DNA from: Phylloscopus collybita
Lineage: Eukaryota > Chordata > Aves > Passeriformes > Phylloscopidae
DNA: 64,000 nt
Reading direction: 5' to 3'
Assembly: GCA_027886175.1 (NCBI GenBank)
Contig: JAJNNQ010000023.1
Location: 646,001 to 710,000, forward strand
This document shows, piece by piece, positions 12,401-27,400 of this stretch; the first letter of the stretch is position 1; every line of letters begins with the position of its first letter. The position numbers and the translations under genes were made by a program. The notes beneath the pieces are model-generated. The model had not been told where the DNA came from. It saw nothing but the letters and a program-made list of their open reading frames with translations, and did not search any database.

Positions 12401-15400
12401 TACCACCTCTCTGAGGGCACAGGAGTTGTTCTGGTTTTTTTAAACCCTCTCCTTAATTCGTGGAATTCCCTAGGAAGGATGACCATCTCTTCCCATGAAG
12501 TGGAGCAGGTTTTAGAGCTCTGCATACACAACTTCAAACAATATATATATATATATTTTTTTTTTCATTTGTTTTTTTTAAAATGCATAAAAAGCCACAT
12601 TTGGTTTTGGCAGCTCCATCTTCGACCTGCACCCGTCCTGTCTGCGGAGTGAGAAACCCAAGAGCCAAGGAGAAGCAGCCACGTGGGACCCAGCAGTGGG
12701 AGAGAGGGGCAAACCTGGGCTTTGATCAGCTCAGCAGAGCGCTGCTGCTGAGCAAAGGTTCCCTCAGAGCCGCGGGGATTTTCCCGGGATTGAAATGCAT
12801 GGATCACTCAGGGGCATCTATCCATGAGCAATGCACCTCCACTGAGTCATGCAAGGCTCCAGTCAGCCTTAAGAAAACACAGAGAGGGCTGAAATCCCTA
12901 CACAAAACCAATTACAGTAAGGCTGGAATCCAGTGGAGAAGCCAAGCAGGCTTTCCCTCCCTCCCTCAGGTCCCTGGTGCCTCAGGAGAAGAGCTGGATA
13001 CCAAAGAAATGAATCATATAGGGAATGCCAACCTCTATACGTCCAAACCCCCGTAATTACATCTTAATAAGAAAGCAAAGCATTGTTCCAAGTGCCAGGG
13101 CTGTGAAATGAAGATTGCAGCTAATAGAAGTCCATCAGAAACCTGAAGAACCTCAGCACGGGTGTGCCAGCTGTAATGTCAAGGCTGAGTGAAAAGAGAA
13201 AAAAAAAAAAAAACCCACAGAAAAAAAAAAACCAAAAAAAACCACAAAGTCAGGAATCCTAATTCCTCCCCCTGGCTGCAGCAGGTTTGTGCAGCCCCTC
13301 GGAGGTGGGCAGCTCCCTGTGCCAAAGGCAACACAGCAGAGACAGAGACAGAGAGAGGGAGAGAGAGAGCACTCCTGGGCTTCTGCTGCTTCAGCCCCAC
13401 CTGGGATCCCCTGGTGCTCCCTGCTCCACAGGACACTGGCACTCCCTGCTCTGATCACTCCTGCACCTCGAGCAAACACCAAAGATTCCTCCCTCCACCA
13501 TCCCAAGTTGCACTGAGGACATTTAATCTCTTCTTTGGCAGAACTTCCTGTAAGCATGAAAAACCCCCGCAACACAAACTTCTCCAAGGGGTCAAAGCAG
13601 CTTGTTCCTCCGTGCTCCAGCTGCCTCACCCCTCAGCTCCTCTCATTAACAGGGATCTTGATGGCCCCTGGGGACAGAAGCTCAGAAGCTCTGTTGGCTC
13701 CTGCTGGGAAGGTGTCAGGGTGTCAGCTGGAGGCAGCTCTTTGTAATCCCTGCAGGAACATTTCTGTTAAAGGGTGAACACAGCAGAGCTGCAGGGAGGC
13801 CAGAGGGGCTCTCACCCCTGCAGCCCCCAGGTGGCACAAGGACATTTCTCTGCCTTCCCAGGAGCTGAGGGCAGCCCCAGCCCTGCTCTGTGCCCAGCTC
13901 ACACCCCAAGGCATTCCATGCTTCCCTGGCAGAAGCTCCTGCTCCTCCCAACAGGAGCTCCAGGCCATGCCAGCTTCTGCCTGAGGAACTCTTCCAGAGG
14001 AACAGCAACTCCTTCAGGTCCAGGAGTGCTCCTGCCTCCTGGAGTCCTTGACAGCAGTGCCCAAGGCACAGACTGAGAGAAGGAGCTGCTCCAGAGCCCT
14101 GTGCCCTCTGCCTGCCTCTGGGAAGGGAGGAGCAGCCCCAGCACCCAGCTCAGGATGCCCAGGACCAGCCCACACCTTCCCCACCCAAACCCTCAGCACC
14201 CTCAGGGCTGACAGGTCCCAGAACAAGAGGAACCTGTTGGTTCTGCCCCAGAGAACCTCAGCAGCTGCCCCAAGGAGATGCCCAAGCCCTCTGCTTCCAC
14301 CCCACACAGCACTCACCCACCCCTGGGATACCTGACTGTATCTGGGTCAAACCCTGACACCCCCAGGCAACACAGGACACTTCATCCTGCCAAAAGCAGG
14401 TCCAGGAGCAGCAGATGGTGCCTGGAGAATGCGTGGAGGTGACACAGAACCATGCAAGGACATCCCCGGCTGATCCCCAGCTACAGAGCAACGCTGGCAA
14501 AACAAACACTGCTCTGAGCCCCAGCTCACACAGAAACTAGCTGGGAGTTGTTATTTTAAAAGCACACACTGAGGAGCTCTCCCTTCTCCAGCTGCTTATT
14601 TTGTTTGATTCGAACAAAACCCATGGACATTAATTTTAGCTGCACTTAATTGAATAATTTCTCCGGGGAACGGCTCAGGGACAGTTTTAATGCAGGCTGC
14701 TTCCAAGAGCCATTACTAATTGGCATCTACCACAGCCCCAGTGTGCCAACCAAAATAGTACTTTTGAATGTTACTGGAACTGCTCTCAGCCCAGATGTGT
14801 TGAGAACTCGCCGTGACACAAGGCAGGCAAGGGCCATACTCAGATGATACGGCACCCTGAGCTTCCTCTCCCAGCCATCTGCCAGCAGATAAAAGTCTCC
14901 TTCCCTGGAGGTATTGCAGGGCAAAGCCATTTGTTCCTCCCCTCTGCTCCCAACAAGTGACCCTTTCCTTTCACTCACCCTGTCCCAGGCACCTGAGAGC
15001 AAACAGCTTTCAGAACAAAAATTTTCCTGCAGGAATTACAAGAAGCTGCCTCCAGTTTATACAGCACAGTGCCACACACACCCAGGGTGCTCCAATTAAT
15101 TATAACAATAATTAATTGTTATTTTTTATTCACATCGCAAATCCGGGTGCCCCAGCAGCACAAACAAAGATTTTTTGGGGCCAAAACTACCCAAACTCCC
15201 AGCAAAATCCTCAACTTGTAGGGACAACGTCACCAAATTATTTTCCTACAGATGTTGACTCTGGGAAAAAAAAAGCAAGCAAGCCCTGCTACCAGATAAA
15301 ATCCCCATAAAAACCTGCATGTCTAGGAAAGCCTGGGAGGCTGGAAGGCCGCTTACATGGCTCTAACAAATCCCTGCCAAGCAAAACACTTTCCCTGCTA

Positions 15401-18400
15401 CAAATGTGTTTGTGCTCTGCAAACTTACAGCAGAAAATGAAAGGGCAGGAGCTGGTCTGGGCCCCACATTTGTTTGTTTTCCCTTTACCCAAAATCTAAG
15501 CAGGATTTTTTTTTTAAAAAAACAAAGGTTGTTGGTGGCACTCGCCCCTGCTGTCTTCTAGCAAACTCTCATTTTTCCCCAAGTTTTTGCACCATTGCAA
15601 GCCTTTTCCATAGATATCAACAGCTCTCATTGCAAATACACATCAGTTGCCACAATTTCCTAAGGTGGTTTAGCAAATCCCCATAAAACACTGTTTTGGC
15701 TGCTGAACGCCTGGAGCTGGGGTTTCCCGTCCATTTCACAAAGAAAGAAACCAACAAAACCCCACAAAAAAAAAAAACCAAAATACCGACAACCAAAACA
15801 ACCAACACCAAAACAAAAACACCAAAAAAGCTACATTATACTATGTTATAAAATACTATTTGGCTACTGAACATCCTAAGTTGAGGTTTCTAGTCCATTT
15901 CGCAAAGCAAAGAAAACCAGAAACCTCACAGAAATACCAAAACCAAAATTAAAAAAAAAAACAAACAGACAAGAAAACCAAAAACCAAAAACAAAAAAAC
16001 CCCAAAACCCCCCAAAAAAGCAAGAAAAAAAACCAAAAAAAACCAAAAAAACCCCCAAAAAAACCCCCCCCAAAAAAAAACCAAAAAAAAAAAAAAAAAC
16101 CAAAAAAACCAAACAAACAAAAAAACCCAAACACAACACAACACCCCCAAATAAACAAACAAAAAAACCAAAAAAAAAACCCCAAAAAACCCAAACACCT
16201 GAAGTGACCAACACAGGACAGAGCTCGTGCCCTGCCACCTTCACCCTTCAAAGGAAGATGGGGTTTGGAGTTTCTTTTCCCTTTTTCTAAAAATGAAAAT
16301 AAATGCACTTTAGGAAGCCAGCGAGCACCTTCCCCTGGCCAGAGCAGCCTGACCCCACAGGCTGTGCCTGAAAGATCTACCCAGGCACGCTGAGCTGCCC
16401 ACCCACACCCTCTGCAGATGAAGAATCTGGGATAAAAAAAAAAATTTCCACTGGTCCAGTCCTGGCTGTTCATTATGGAGAGGCTGCCACCAGCCTCGGA
16501 GCTCCCCCAGCTTTTGGAATATTGGGAGTCCACAGAGCCTGCTGAACCACCTCAGTGCACAGAGCCTGGGGAGATGCCCCCCTGCAGCACATTGCCACTC
16601 CACGACAAATCAGTGACAAACACAGCAGAGGGGGTCACGAGGCCAGCAGGAAAGATCCTCCTCAGCAGCCCACCCCTTCCACCCACAGGAGCTGAGAACT
16701 CCAGGAAAGTTCCCCCAAAAAACCAGGCTCAAAAAGACCAAAACACCTCTGCCAAGTGCTAAAAGCTGTGCTTGCCACAGGCTGAGCTCTGCACAGCCAC
16801 AGCCAAAGCTCTCCTGAAACACCTCAGCCTCACCTGAGCCCCGAGGGATTCGTTTCCCTCTGCTGAGCTCTCCCGAGCAGAGGGGAAGGCAGAGCCAGGA
16901 GCAGTGGGAGGGCAGGCTGCAGAACACCAGTGCCATTGCAATAAACGCTGGCCTTGGGCAGGAGCCAGCAGAGCATCGGAGCGCTCACCACGAGAGCATC
17001 ACGCTGTGGACAGCTGCAGGGCATTATCCTCTTGGATCACAAACCAGGAGGAAAGGCACTTCAGAACTGGGCCATCAATCACGGGAGGAACCAGCAAACT
17101 CCCAAGTGCTTCATGGTTCCAGCATTGAAAGCAGCTGATAGAGCTCAGGTCAGCCCAGGCATCTGGGACTCATCTCCAGCTGACACCCTTCATCAAGCTC
17201 CGCTGGAATCAGCGATAAATTGGGTAAATTAGCATGAGGAATACATCGCCTAAGGAGGTGTTCAGAGCTGGGCAGAGGGCAGGGATTGGGTGCCCTGCAG
17301 GGATGGCACTCCCTGGATCTCGCTGGCATCAGCCTCCTGCCTGCCCAGCCACCTGCCCAGGACACTGCCAGGCCAATCCCCAGGGCTGACGGCTCAAAAA
17401 GATTCCATTCCCAGTCTGCAGGCACGGAAAAAAAAGCTCTGATTGCTCAGGGAAGTGGTTAAAACAACAGAAAGGGTGGAAGAAGAACTTCCACAGATAA
17501 GACGACCCCGAGTCCCGGCATCCCCGCCGGCCTTAGCTAATGATTTTTCTTTCTTCCCACTTCCTTCCACCAAGGGCTCTGCCAACTTTCCACATGCCCT
17601 CCCATGGATTTTCTGCAGATGTGGCTGAAGGCTGGGTGTTTGGGGTGGCTCCGTGCCCGTGGATTTCTGCAGAGCAAGGGGAGGCTGCTGCAGAGAGGGG
17701 ACCCCTCCTCAGCTGCTCTGCTCCTCTGCGTTCCCCCCTCCCCACAGCCCCTTTGCTGGGAGGACCCAGAGGGATTCACTGGCACCAAGCTGAGGGGTTG
17801 GGGACACTGCTGTGGCTGAACCCTGCCCTGCTGTGGCTCCACACACCAGCCCTGGATCCCAGAGTGACAAACCCCAGCGCAGGAAGGAAACCTGCAGCCC
17901 CCACTTTTATCAAACTGCACAAACAGAGGGTTTATCAGGCTGCAGAGATTGCTGGGGCTGCTCTGCTTGGCCTGCAAGTGTCTGCAGGACTGCTCTGATG
18001 GCTCCCAGTGCATGGGAACCAGGGAGCACAGGACCCAACTGCAGCAGGTCAACACCACACAACACCTTCTCGGCCAAAAATGCATTGTTTCCAAGGAGGA
18101 ATTGATTTTTAAAAAGCGAATATATATGTGGCAAAAATGAACTCCTAGTTCTGTGTGTGTAATCTCCAAGTTGTTTTCTTTAATTACTCAGTTTAGGACA
18201 TGCCCCTTTAAAAAAAAAGATACACTGACACTACAAAAGGCAGTTTTAGCCCAGGGGGGTTATTTTTTCACTGATTTTCAGCTAGGAAAAACATAAGCCA
18301 TGTTTTGTTATTTGTTAAAGCTGCTTTTTAGCATACTTGCACTCATCTGTTGCTCCCCAACCTGGAATAAAGGCAGAGGCCTTCCTGAACCAAGCAAACA

Positions 18401-21400
18401 CCAAATATCTGAGTGCACAGAATGTGCCTCGGCTACAGCAAAGTCGCTGCTCTGCAGAGTCCTCCTGATCAGAACACAACACCAGCAGGATTATTAGTCC
18501 CCAATAAAGAGCCACGAGCTTTTTACAACCCTGGTTTTAATAAATCCCAATAAACCCCATTATATTTCCCAAGGCAACTGGAGGATGACCTGCCCTGCAA
18601 GGTCTGCCCTTTCTACCTTTGAGGCTGGGATCTCAATTTTAGAGAACATCTGGTAGTGCAGACTCCTCATGTTTGCTCTTCCCATATGGGCTGGGAGAAA
18701 GTTCTGGATGTTTTCATCATTCCTCTGCAAGGACAATGAACTCTGGCTGCATTGTTTCCAACCCAAATAATTCTGAAACCCAAATGGGCATTCATGGGTA
18801 GAAGCATTGTACAAATCTTCACCAGCACAAAGGATCACATTCAATGGCTTGGCTGAGGCCATTGTGCTCCTCTCTTTAAAAAGATGTTTTGGACATTAAA
18901 CACCACCATTAAACCCTTTTCCAGTCCAGCCATGACCTTGTAGCCTGGTCAGACCTTTTCCCCCTGTGGTGGGGATGCTGGTGAACAAACTTGCACCACC
19001 TGGGCCTTCCTCCATCCACCCCCTGCACACAGGGGTAACTCTGTGATCAGGGAACTGTCAGCTTGTCAGAGCAGAAAACACCAGCTCCTGTCTCTAGCTG
19101 TGAAAAGCAGGGAAAGATGCTCCTTCCCCAGTGAGTGCCTGCAGCTGTCCCCACACTGCACGGGTTTCAGCAGCAGCAAAAACCCCGAGCACCCCTTAAC
19201 CTGCACTGAGGGTGCAGAATTCCATCACTTGACATCTTGGAAAAGCTTAGGAAGCCCCAGCACAGGCAGTGTCAGGTACTCCAACAGCCACAGGGAACTC
19301 ACAGCCTGGCCACACTTCCCAGTGTCCTGATTTTGAAGTTTCACATCCCCAGCAGTATTTCAAGGCTTCAGATGTTGGGTCCGGGGCCTCAGCCTTAAAT
19401 TATTTTCTGGTGGTTTTTTTTTTTTTTTTTTTTTCAAACCCTCTTAAAACGCATTTAATCCTTTGTTTTCTTTGTGAGGAGAAAGGTTTCACATCTGGAC
19501 TGTCAACCTGCATTCCACAGCATTAGCCTGGCAAAGCAAAGCAGCTGAGCTGTAAATCTCCCAGAAGAGAACTTGTCATGGAAATCGAAACTCGGCGCTA
19601 ACTGCGGGCCCGGCTCAGCCAGAAAGCCAACACAAAAAGCCAAAACAACGCAGGCAGCCCCAAGACAACTCTGGGAATGGATCCTGCTGCCTGAGAGAGC
19701 AAACCAACCTCATCCAACAGCTCAGGCTGAAGCAGCATCGCTTACCTGGGTTTGATCCCAAGCAGACACCTAGGAGCCCACTGAGAGCCACTTTCACAGC
19801 TGAATTTTGCACCATTTTCTGCAGCCAGGGCCCTGATTTCATGAGCAGAGTGCAGTTCCCAAAAGTGCTTTGTGAGGGCTGAGTGCCCACTCCCTGTGAG
19901 CTCCAGCCCCTGTCCCCTGGGTCCCAAAATGGTGCATACATGTGGGGACACAAGCAAGGAGACAGAAAGCAACAAGCTGAGCTCCAAAGGTTTGAATTCC
20001 TCCAGCCAGAGATTCCAAGAGAAATCCAAATGCCAGCACTGCAACACGCAAAAAAAACCTGGTTCAGTGACAAAACAGAACAGTAAAAATAATAAAAAGT
20101 ATCAGAATCACCCAGGACAACAGCATGTTGCCAAGTGTCTCGGCTAAGGTCATAAAAAAGTGTTAATGTAACATTTTTTGATCATTGCAGCATGTATTTG
20201 TTAGGTTTTTTTAGATTTAAAAGTTAGCTGCTAAAAAGAAAATCAATTTCTGCCAATAATTTGTTTCCTTTAGAGGGAAAGCAGTGTTGGAAAAAAAGAG
20301 CTGGAAGAAAGGCCTGGCTGGGGCACAGAAGATCCTGAGCACCAGTGGTGTGCTTGGTTCACTCCCCTGTCAGCACTCACTTCCCAAATATCCACCAGCC
20401 CAACTCCATCACTCCTTATCCTTTATACCAAAGCACTTTATTAAATCTCTCGTGCTCCCAAACACACAATGCAGAGCTTTGTCTGCTGGGCTCTGAGCAC
20501 GACTCTGTTCCCTCAGCTCTGTGTCTCCGCTGGCCTAAGCCCACCAGGAACGGCTCCATCCCTGCTGAACGCCACGGCTGAGTCCTCCTTGCCCAAGAAC
20601 TGGAAAAACACTTCTTCACAACCAGCTCAGCCCTGCCACAAGGCTCTGCTGCTGCAGGAAGGCTGCCAGGAGATCCCCTCGCCCTGTCCCTGTGACCCAG
20701 CCTGCTGCCCAACCCACCCACCCCCAGGCTCCATCAGCAAGAACACACAGCCAAGTTTTTCCCCAAACTGACACTGTGTGCTATCTGCACCTGCACCCCA
20801 AACCCTGTGTGTGTGGGAGCACCTTGTTATCCCCCACACTCTGCCAGCAGCACCCTGAGCCACCCCAACATCCTCCTCTGCTGCTTCTGTGCTGTCACCC
20901 ACCAGCTTCTCCTTCCTGCTCCAGGTCTCCTTCATCCCCTTGGCCACAGGAGGAGGAGGATGCTGCACCTGTGGATGCTGAGAGCAGAGCCCAGCAGCCC
21001 AGGCAGCCACCAGAGCAAGCATCCATCTCCTCCTGGGCTGACAGCACTGTCATAACTCTGGGGCAAATGAGCCCCCACCAAAACGGGCTCCCCTTTGCTG
21101 CTGGTTATGGGCTGAGGTAATGGCTCTGAGCTTTCACAGCACACTGGGTATAATGCAACCTTTTGAAGTCCAGCAAGTAAAAAAGGGAAAAAAAAAAAAA
21201 ATAAAGAGGGTTTTGTTGGGTTTGTGTGGGGTTTTTTACCCCCTTTCTTTTTTTTCTCTGAAAGATGTGATACAAACCAGCTTGATACACAAATTAAGAG
21301 GTGATCTCATCAGGCCATTAGGACTAAAGCAAGACCATCACTTGGGAGGGGATGTGCTGGCCAGATAGCCCTGATTGGCCTGTGAGCAGCATTGCTGTGG

Positions 21401-24400
21401 GGCCACAAATGCAGCCTTCATTAGCCAGGCAAGGCATGGCTCCCAGCTTTCAATCCAGCCCTGCACCCTGCATTGACAAGCGGGGTTTGGGAGCAGCGTC
21501 CCACAGGCGCCGCTGCCAGCGGGGCAGGGCCGGCCCTGCCACCTCTGTGGAGGGAAGGAGATGACCTGCAGACACCACAGGGCACCCTCAGCCCCAGCAG
21601 ACACTGCCTGGGACCCAGAGCAGCGCAGGGAAGGCACTCGAGAACTCCCTGAGAACGGTTCAGAGGCTTTCGCCTTTCATTTCTCATAAACTGGGACTCC
21701 AGCACATCTTTCCACCCAGCTCCTTTGGCTTTCTTTGTTGTTCAGGCTAACAATGCTTGAAAGCGAGGAAAGTCTCGTTTCTGGGATGTTTCTGTTTTCA
21801 ATCGAGCAGCAGAACTATTTATTTTCCTGGCGGTGATGGAATTAAACAATTTGTCTTTGAAAACTACATAAGCCTTCACCGTGACATCCCCCCCATCTGC
21901 TTTTGAGATTAAGGTGCTTTGATTTTTACCAGCTAAAGGTTTATGAACTGCTGGATAAACCCAATTACTCTCCTAGTAAATTATGTAAAGCTTACATGTT
22001 ATTTTTTAGATTTTCCCCCACGGAGTACTCTGGAGATTCGGAACAGGAAAGGCTGACTGAGGCATTCTGAATTAAAAACGTGTAACGGGGAAAACCACGG
22101 AGCTTCCAGAAACTTGGAATAAAAAACCTCAACATCATTAAGCGAGGATGAGAGACACCCCAAGAGAGGCTTTTCAGGAGAGGACTGTTAAAAAACAAGG
22201 GGAAAAAACCTCTCTATTTCAGTGGGAGGGAGTTGTTTAAAAACAGATTAAGTTTCATCTGAGGCAGTACTTGCTCCTCAGCCGCTCTCTGCCTCGCTTC
22301 CTGATTGAAACCAGGGATGGGAGCGATGCTGCTCTGCTCCCTTTGGGTGTCACAGCAGAAAACACAGGCTGGACAGTTTGATTTGCAGGAGGTTTGGAGG
22401 AGAGCATCCCCAGAGCAGCAGGCTGAGCAGGGGACAGGGACTGAGCTGGCAGGTCAAAACCACCAGTGCCAGGCAACAATCACCACCTGGAGCTGGCAGG
22501 AGCTGAGTGACCTTCTGGGCACCGGTTCTGGGACACCTTGCACTGCCCACAGGAAGTGGAAATCACAGGTTTCAAACTGGATAATTTCAATTATCCACCC
22601 TGTGGCCCCCGGAGCAGCAAGCCAGAGGTGCTGTGTCCAACAGCTGCAGCTCATCCCAGGGAAGGCAGCACTGCCCTGGGGGACAGGGACCTGCAGGGCT
22701 GAGCATCTGTGTCAGAGAATCCCCCAAAGTGGTGCAGAGCACTGGGTATGCTTATCCCACCCTGAGCTCTCTCCTGTTTCCCTCCCAGAGCAGCTCCCTC
22801 CTGCCACTGATGTTTTCTTTGCAGCAGCCCACAGCTGACAGGCTTGCTGTGAACTGGCTGCAGGCTCTTCCCCAGCTGGGATCCCCAGGCAGCCCTTGTC
22901 ACCCTGAGCAAAGAGCAGCTGGCTCTGGGGGCAGGGGGCTGTGCCAGCAGCACTCCCAGCTCCCCAGGCTGGGCACAGCCAGCCCCTGCACCCACCCTCC
23001 ACACCTCAGAGCTCTGCTTTCCCTTCAGGACGCCCCCCACACTGAAGCTCCCACCTTTTTAAAGTCTGCTCCCACCCCACACACTCCCTAAATTGCGATG
23101 TTGGACACGAAAGAAAGATGCAAGTCCATCAGGAGGCTGTGACTCCTGGGAGGAGTCCTGGTTAATTCTCCAAATCTATTTTATACCTTTCCACAATGCA
23201 CCCACCTCAGAGGTGGGACCCCTGGACCCATTGGTCACTTGAAGAGACCACCAAGCCAAGTCCCCCCTGGGGGAAAGCGTGTAGAAAAATACATTAGTTT
23301 ACAATAACATGACCTTGTTTACCAGTGCTGTCCCTGGGAACAGAAGAATTTCCTGACATCAAAACACGGCAGGCACGAAACCGTGGCTACACCAAAATTC
23401 TCTCTTTGGCTACACCAAAATTCTCTCCCCTGCCCCGTTAAGGCTCCTCTCTCCTGGGCTGCAGCTTGCTGCAGGATAAACCAGGCACTCAAAAGCCTCT
23501 TTTGCAAGACAAGAGCTGGGAGGTTCCGAGCATCCCTGTTACACAAGCCGGGCCCTGCCGGTGCCAAACCCGCCTCCCTCAGCCAGCCCCAGCATCCGCA
23601 GGGATCTCCCAGCCCGGCCTCCCCTCTCCAATCCCGATTCGTTCCGGGAGGTCCTGCCCCTGCCTCCCCTTTGTCTGCCCGGCTCACGGGGGTGTCGGAG
23701 GAAGCTTGAACAAATCGCTGCCACGGCAGTGTCAAGCTGTCGACATGACCACAGGCTGCTGTGCTTGTCCAAGGGCTGGGCTGCAGCACAGCCCCTGCAC
23801 AGGCAGCAGCCCCAAAGGCAGCAGCTCCTGCTCAGGGAGCCCCTGAGCAGCACGGGGAGCTCAGAAACAATCTGATCCAGGCTGTGAGCAGGGAAGGAAA
23901 CGCTCCCAAGGCTTCTGGGAAAGGAAATAAAAAACTTCCGAGCTCCCAACCACAGAGAGATTTGAGGACTGGAACGCCTGAAAAGTTTGGTTTAGCTACT
24001 CAAACTTTGTTGCCATGCCCGTGCCTGCTTATTTTGGTTTTGGGAACTCTATTCCCAGGCACGGTCTTGATGCACAAGGTCATGTTCTGTAAACTACCGA
24101 AGCTCCCACATCTGTTCCCAGAGGAGGGGCTTCGGTGATGGTCTCTGGAAAACGACCAGTGGTTCCCAAGGGTCCCACCTCTGGAGTGGGCACATCTGTA
24201 AAATGTACAAAAAGAGTCAGGAAAAGAAAGGAGGGGTCTCTTGCTTGCAAGAGCTCCACACAGCCTCTTTGATGCACTCCCTGCCTCGTTCCTGAGCGAC
24301 CGTCACCAGTTATAAAACTTAACAAAACAAGTGTGAGATAAGCTGTGTTTTACCTGGTGCAAGGGGGAATCCCACCTCAGGGAGCATCCAGCTGCTGGGG

Positions 24401-27400
24401 ATGGAGGGGTTTTATAGAGAAGCCAGCTCTGGTGTGATGCTGCAGGGAGCAGCTGGGCAGTGCCAGCACCTCCAGGGGTGCAGGGACACACAGACACACT
24501 GCCCCCAGCACCACACCCCTGGGAAAACCCCTGGAAAAACAAAAAAACTACCACCAAAGCAAGAGGGAACAGGAACTAAAAGTACCAGAGGTGGCAAACT
24601 AAGAGAGGACTCTCCCCCTTTTTTTTTTTATTATTATTATTTTTATTCTCAGGGGTTTTTTCCCCTTTCGGAGAAGAGCAGGAAAGCAAATTTCCTTAGG
24701 CAAGATGTTTTAATTCACGTTTTCCTTCTGACATCTCCTTCACAGGCCCACCAAAACAACCCGGGGAAAAGGTCAGACACAGCTATACATTAAGCAGCAA
24801 GGAAAAACAAGGCACATCCCACGCCGAGGACACGCTAATGGCCCTTTGGAGTCAACACTTCCCCTCGTTCACTTTTTAAGACTTTCAGTTGCAAATTTTT
24901 TATTCAGCTTTCACAGCACAAATAGCCACAAGAAAGCCACCCCAAGCCCCAAGTCGCCACGTCAGGATTATTTGATATGAAGGTCACTTCCTCCAGCCCC
25001 GAGCAAGCTCCTTCAAACCCTTTCAGAGACACGAGGAAAAAGGACAAGGAACGCTCGCATCGATCTCGGGAGATGAGACACAGCCCAAACCCTGAGTGCA
25101 CAAAAACCATTCCCACTCCTGGAGGAACAGGAAAGCACCAAACCCTCGGCAATGCCCTGTGCTGGCATCTGTGGGGTGCAACAGCTCATTTACAGAGACA
25201 GATTAATGTGCCCACAAACCCCTCCCGTGCTGAGGCAGCTCTGACCCCTCCAGGTTGGCTGCCAGGGTGATATAGGTCCAAAAGAAATCACCCTGCTCTG
25301 CTGTGAAAGAACAATAAATCGGCTTCCTCGAATACAGTGGTTAAAGAATCCAAGTTCCTGACCCTGAATGTTTCCCTAGTAGGATGCTGTGCTGGAGGGA
25401 ACAATCGGGATGACATTTGCTGAAATGTGTGGGATTTATGATATAATAGGTTGCACATATGTGCCAAAAGAGGAAAAAAAAGAAAAAAAAAAAAACCTCT
25501 TAAATCCAAGCAAATCAAGATTAATTAGCTATTAAAATAGCAAAGAGAACACAGTGCAGTACAGGTGGTACAACAAAGCAGCTCCCTCTCCCTGCAGAGT
25601 GACTCCAGTTGTTTTGGGGGTCAGGCTGTCCGTGGATCTGCGAGCGCACTCTCCCTGGGAAAAGCAAAACTCGCTCCTCCCGTGTCAGCTCCTGCTCTCT
25701 GCAATTCTCCAGCTTTGCACTTCCATAAACAAACCTCGGGCAGCCCTGCTGTAGGAAGTCCCCCGAAGTGCTCAGGAAAATCCCGGTTTTGCCTGGCTTT
25801 GATCACCAGGACAGGCTGAGAAGGAGCTCGGCTGTTTTTACAACGCTCCAAGCTGCTCACATCCACCTCCCCACCCCAGCACATCCCCCTCCAACTCTCC
25901 CACCCGGTGACTTTTTTGTTTCCTCGCTGCTAATTGCAATTACAGGTGTCCCAAAGCCTGACAGATGCCTCATGCCTCAAATGCCAGCCCAGCAAATATT
26001 CCCCATCAGCAACCCCAGCTCCTCTGCCCCTTCCCACCGCCCCAGGAATGCCAACAAGTTGTTAATACCCTGCAATCTGCTCGCTTTCCCTCTTAATCCT
26101 GGTTTTGAAGGCAGGCAGTGCTGGCAGGAGATGCCATCAATGCCTCCACACCGCGGGGCAGAGGCAGTGTTATTGTGAGCCTGAGGTGGAACGGCTCCGC
26201 TCCCAGCAGGAGCTCCCTGGGGACAAGGAACCAGCTCCAGCAGGGGCAGCCGCTTCAAACGAGCCAGCAACAGAGCTGGCCGGGCTGTGCTCAGGCAGGA
26301 GCAGCTCCCAGGCTGAGCCTGCCCTCGCCTCTCGGCAGGGAAGGGGCTGAGGCAGCTCCCTGTCCTCCTGCACAGCCCTTCACATCTTCTGCACAGACCT
26401 TCACCCTTCTCCTCTTGCACAGATCTTCACCTCACATCTCCTGCACAGATCTCCACCCTACATCTCCTGCACAGACCTTCATCCCACACATCCTGCATAG
26501 ATCTTCACCTCACACCCCCTGCACAGATCTTCACCCCACATCTCCTGCACAGACCTTCACCCCTCTCCTCCTGCACAGATCTTCACCTCACACCCCCTGC
26601 ACAGATCTTCACCCCACATCTCCTGCACAGACCTTCACCCCTCTCCTCCTGCACAGATCTTCACCCCACATCTCCTGCACAGATCTTCACCCCACATCTC
26701 CTGCACAGACCTTCACCCCTCTCCTCCTGCACAGATCTTCACCCCACATCTCCTGCACAGATCTCCACCCCACACATCCTGCACAGGTCTCCACCCCACA
26801 CATCCTGCACAGGTCTCCACCCCACACACCTTCACCCAGCCCTCCACATCCACAGAGACTGGGAACACGACTTCCTGCAGGCACAGCCTTTGTCCCCACT
26901 AACTCTGAGAAGCTGAGCCACATCCCCTCCTTCCAGGTGAGGGCTTTGCTCTTTCTTCCTGCCAAAATCCTCACTCTGCCACAGGGCATTTATTCTCACC
27001 CCGTTTCTGGCAGTTCTCAGGTGCCACATCTAAACACAAACACGTTTCCAGCGCTGGCAGCAGCCTTGGGCACCCCTTGGGTTTGTTGTGCACAGCCCAG
27101 AAAACTGAGACACTGACCTGCCACTGCCCCACACCTACACCTGGCATGGAACCCTCTTGTTCCCCCAGCCAGGGAAAACTCCAGCTATTGACAGACAAAA
27201 TAATGAGCATGAACATTCCTCCTGAGCACACTGACCCGGTGGAGAGGCCAGGACCAGCTGCCACGTGGGTGCCAGAACACTGAAACTTGGGCAAGAGGCA
27301 GTCCCTCCTCCCCAGGCTTCTGGAAGCCTCCTTTAATATTTAATTCTTTTCACTCAGCTGTCCTCCAGGCTATCTGAGCTGTTTGTTAAAGGCTCAACAT

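Noticed and set aside
15950..16199. Telomere-like or ciliate-like C4A4 repeats
   Set aside because: Irregular A-runs with CC; no constant unit and no vertebrate TTAGGG.
26118..27116. Plus-strand 332-codon frame with [11 protein letters not shown] repeats
   Set aside because: Reads the 26-bp minisatellite; no homology on either side.
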